Part shown: in pieces, positions 6,559-6,673 of the stretch
Layout: each line of letters begins with the position of its first letter
How positions within the stretch are numbered: the first letter of the stretch is position 1
Assembly (NCBI GenBank): GCA_947624665.1
Contig: CANQLK010000094.1
Location: 1-6,673 of the forward strand
Source: Candidatus Gastranaerophilales bacterium
Lineage (GTDB): Bacteria; Cyanobacteriota; Vampirovibrionia; Gastranaerophilales; Gastranaerophilaceae
DNA: 6,673 nucleotides
Direction: 5' to 3'
Made by a program: the position numbers and the translations under genes
The notes under the pieces: generated by a model
What the model saw: the letters and a program-made list of their open reading frames with translations, nothing else
Database searches by the model: none
Told to the model about the DNA's origin: nothing

Positions 6559-6673
6559 TTAATCTGGTGTCGCAACATTATACTTGCTGTCTTGAAATTG
6601 CTTTACGCTCGGTCTTGTCGCTCCTTCGGCTGCCGCCTTGTACTCGCTTCCGACCTCGCTTACCGGACTTTGT
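6559..6673 (-). other. GC-rich open stretch at the right edge: possible gene tail or inserted element
   Basis: On the minus strand this stretch is open from the window edge to TAA at 6561-6559, about 37 codons ending in KYNVATPD, and stops 15 bases before fixC. Bases 6601-6673 are about 59 percent G+C (43 of 73), far above the rest of the window. The stretch contains loosely repeated CTCGCTTCCGAC / CTCGCTTACCGGAC words and a CGGCTGCCG palindrome. A second minus-strand frame is also open for most of it and is rich in Arg/Lys/Gly, so openness alone is weak evidence because GC-rich DNA has few stops. It may be the end of an upstream gene, a dispersed GC-rich repeat, or a structured noncoding element. 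I do not recognise the product. Confidence 0.35.
6577..6582 (-). promoter_or_regulatory. Candidate -10 element upstream of fixC
   Basis: A perfect TATAAT reads on the minus strand 33 bases before the fixC ATG, at a distance suitable for a short leader. No convincing TTGACA-like -35 is found 16-18 bases further upstream (the best stretch there is TAAAGC-like), and the hexamer lies within the open frame that ends at 6559. It is the only promoter candidate in the window for the minus-strand operon, but transcription may equally come from outside. Confidence 0.3.

Noticed and set aside
1..6673. An alternative genetic code (TGA recoding) suggested by low GC
   Set aside because: fixC ends at TGA exactly where FixC family length predicts, and TAA and TAG are also used as stops, so the code is standard.
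1..6673. CRISPR arrays, tRNA or rRNA genes, insertion sequences
   Set aside because: No regularly spaced direct repeats, cloverleaf-like segments or terminal inverted repeats with a transposase were seen; nearly all the sequence is accounted for by protein genes.

Overview
The window is AT-rich (roughly one-third G+C by eye), densely coding, and carries one long minus-strand gene train plus the 3' end of a plus-strand gene. The reading frames use TAA, TAG and TGA as stops, Shine-Dalgarno sequences of the AAGGAG type are common, and the genes are tightly packed or overlapping, so this is a bacterium using the standard code. The mix of FixC/FixX flavoprotein genes, a long RecJ and radical SAM enzymes with a Cys-rich N-terminal region suggests an anaerobic, low-GC bacterium. 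A gut or environmental Gastranaerophilales/Melainabacteria-type lineage is my best guess, but this is inference from gene content and composition; Elusimicrobia or Clostridia-like organisms are not excluded.

Layout: (1) bases 1-644, plus strand, the C-terminal two-thirds of a radical SAM protein whose start lies outside the window. (2) Bases 643-677, a strong hairpin that can terminate both this gene and the converging minus-strand train. (3) Minus strand, in transcription order from the right edge: fixC-like FAD oxidoreductase (6543-5245), fixX-like two-cluster ferredoxin (5260-4973), a 133-residue protein made of two RWYD-containing repeats (4958-4557), recJ exonuclease (4539-2137), a complete radical SAM enzyme (2143-1151) and a four-helix membrane protein of the YvlD/phage-holin-4 family (1080-736). 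The gaps are -16, +14, +17, -7 and +70 bases, so the first five genes are almost certainly one operon, with the sixth probably read through. (4) Bases 6559-6673, a GC-rich stretch that is open on the minus strand up to a TAA just before fixC. It is either the tail of another gene or a compositionally foreign element.

How the genes fit together: FixC and FixX are the quinone-side half of the FixABCX electron-bifurcating complex. The FixA/FixB flavoprotein subunits are not in the window. RecJ is a housekeeping DNA-repair nuclease. The two radical SAM proteins are clear homologues of each other lying tail-to-tail, separated only by the small membrane-protein gene. No substrate, precursor peptide or partner methyltransferase is visible for them. 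The most notable unexplained items are the RWYD repeat protein between the redox genes and recJ, the SPASM-like cysteine layout placed before the radical SAM core in the complete enzyme, and the GC-rich right edge. I do not see convincing evidence for a wholly new system; the window reads mainly as a core-genome operon with several uncharacterised members.
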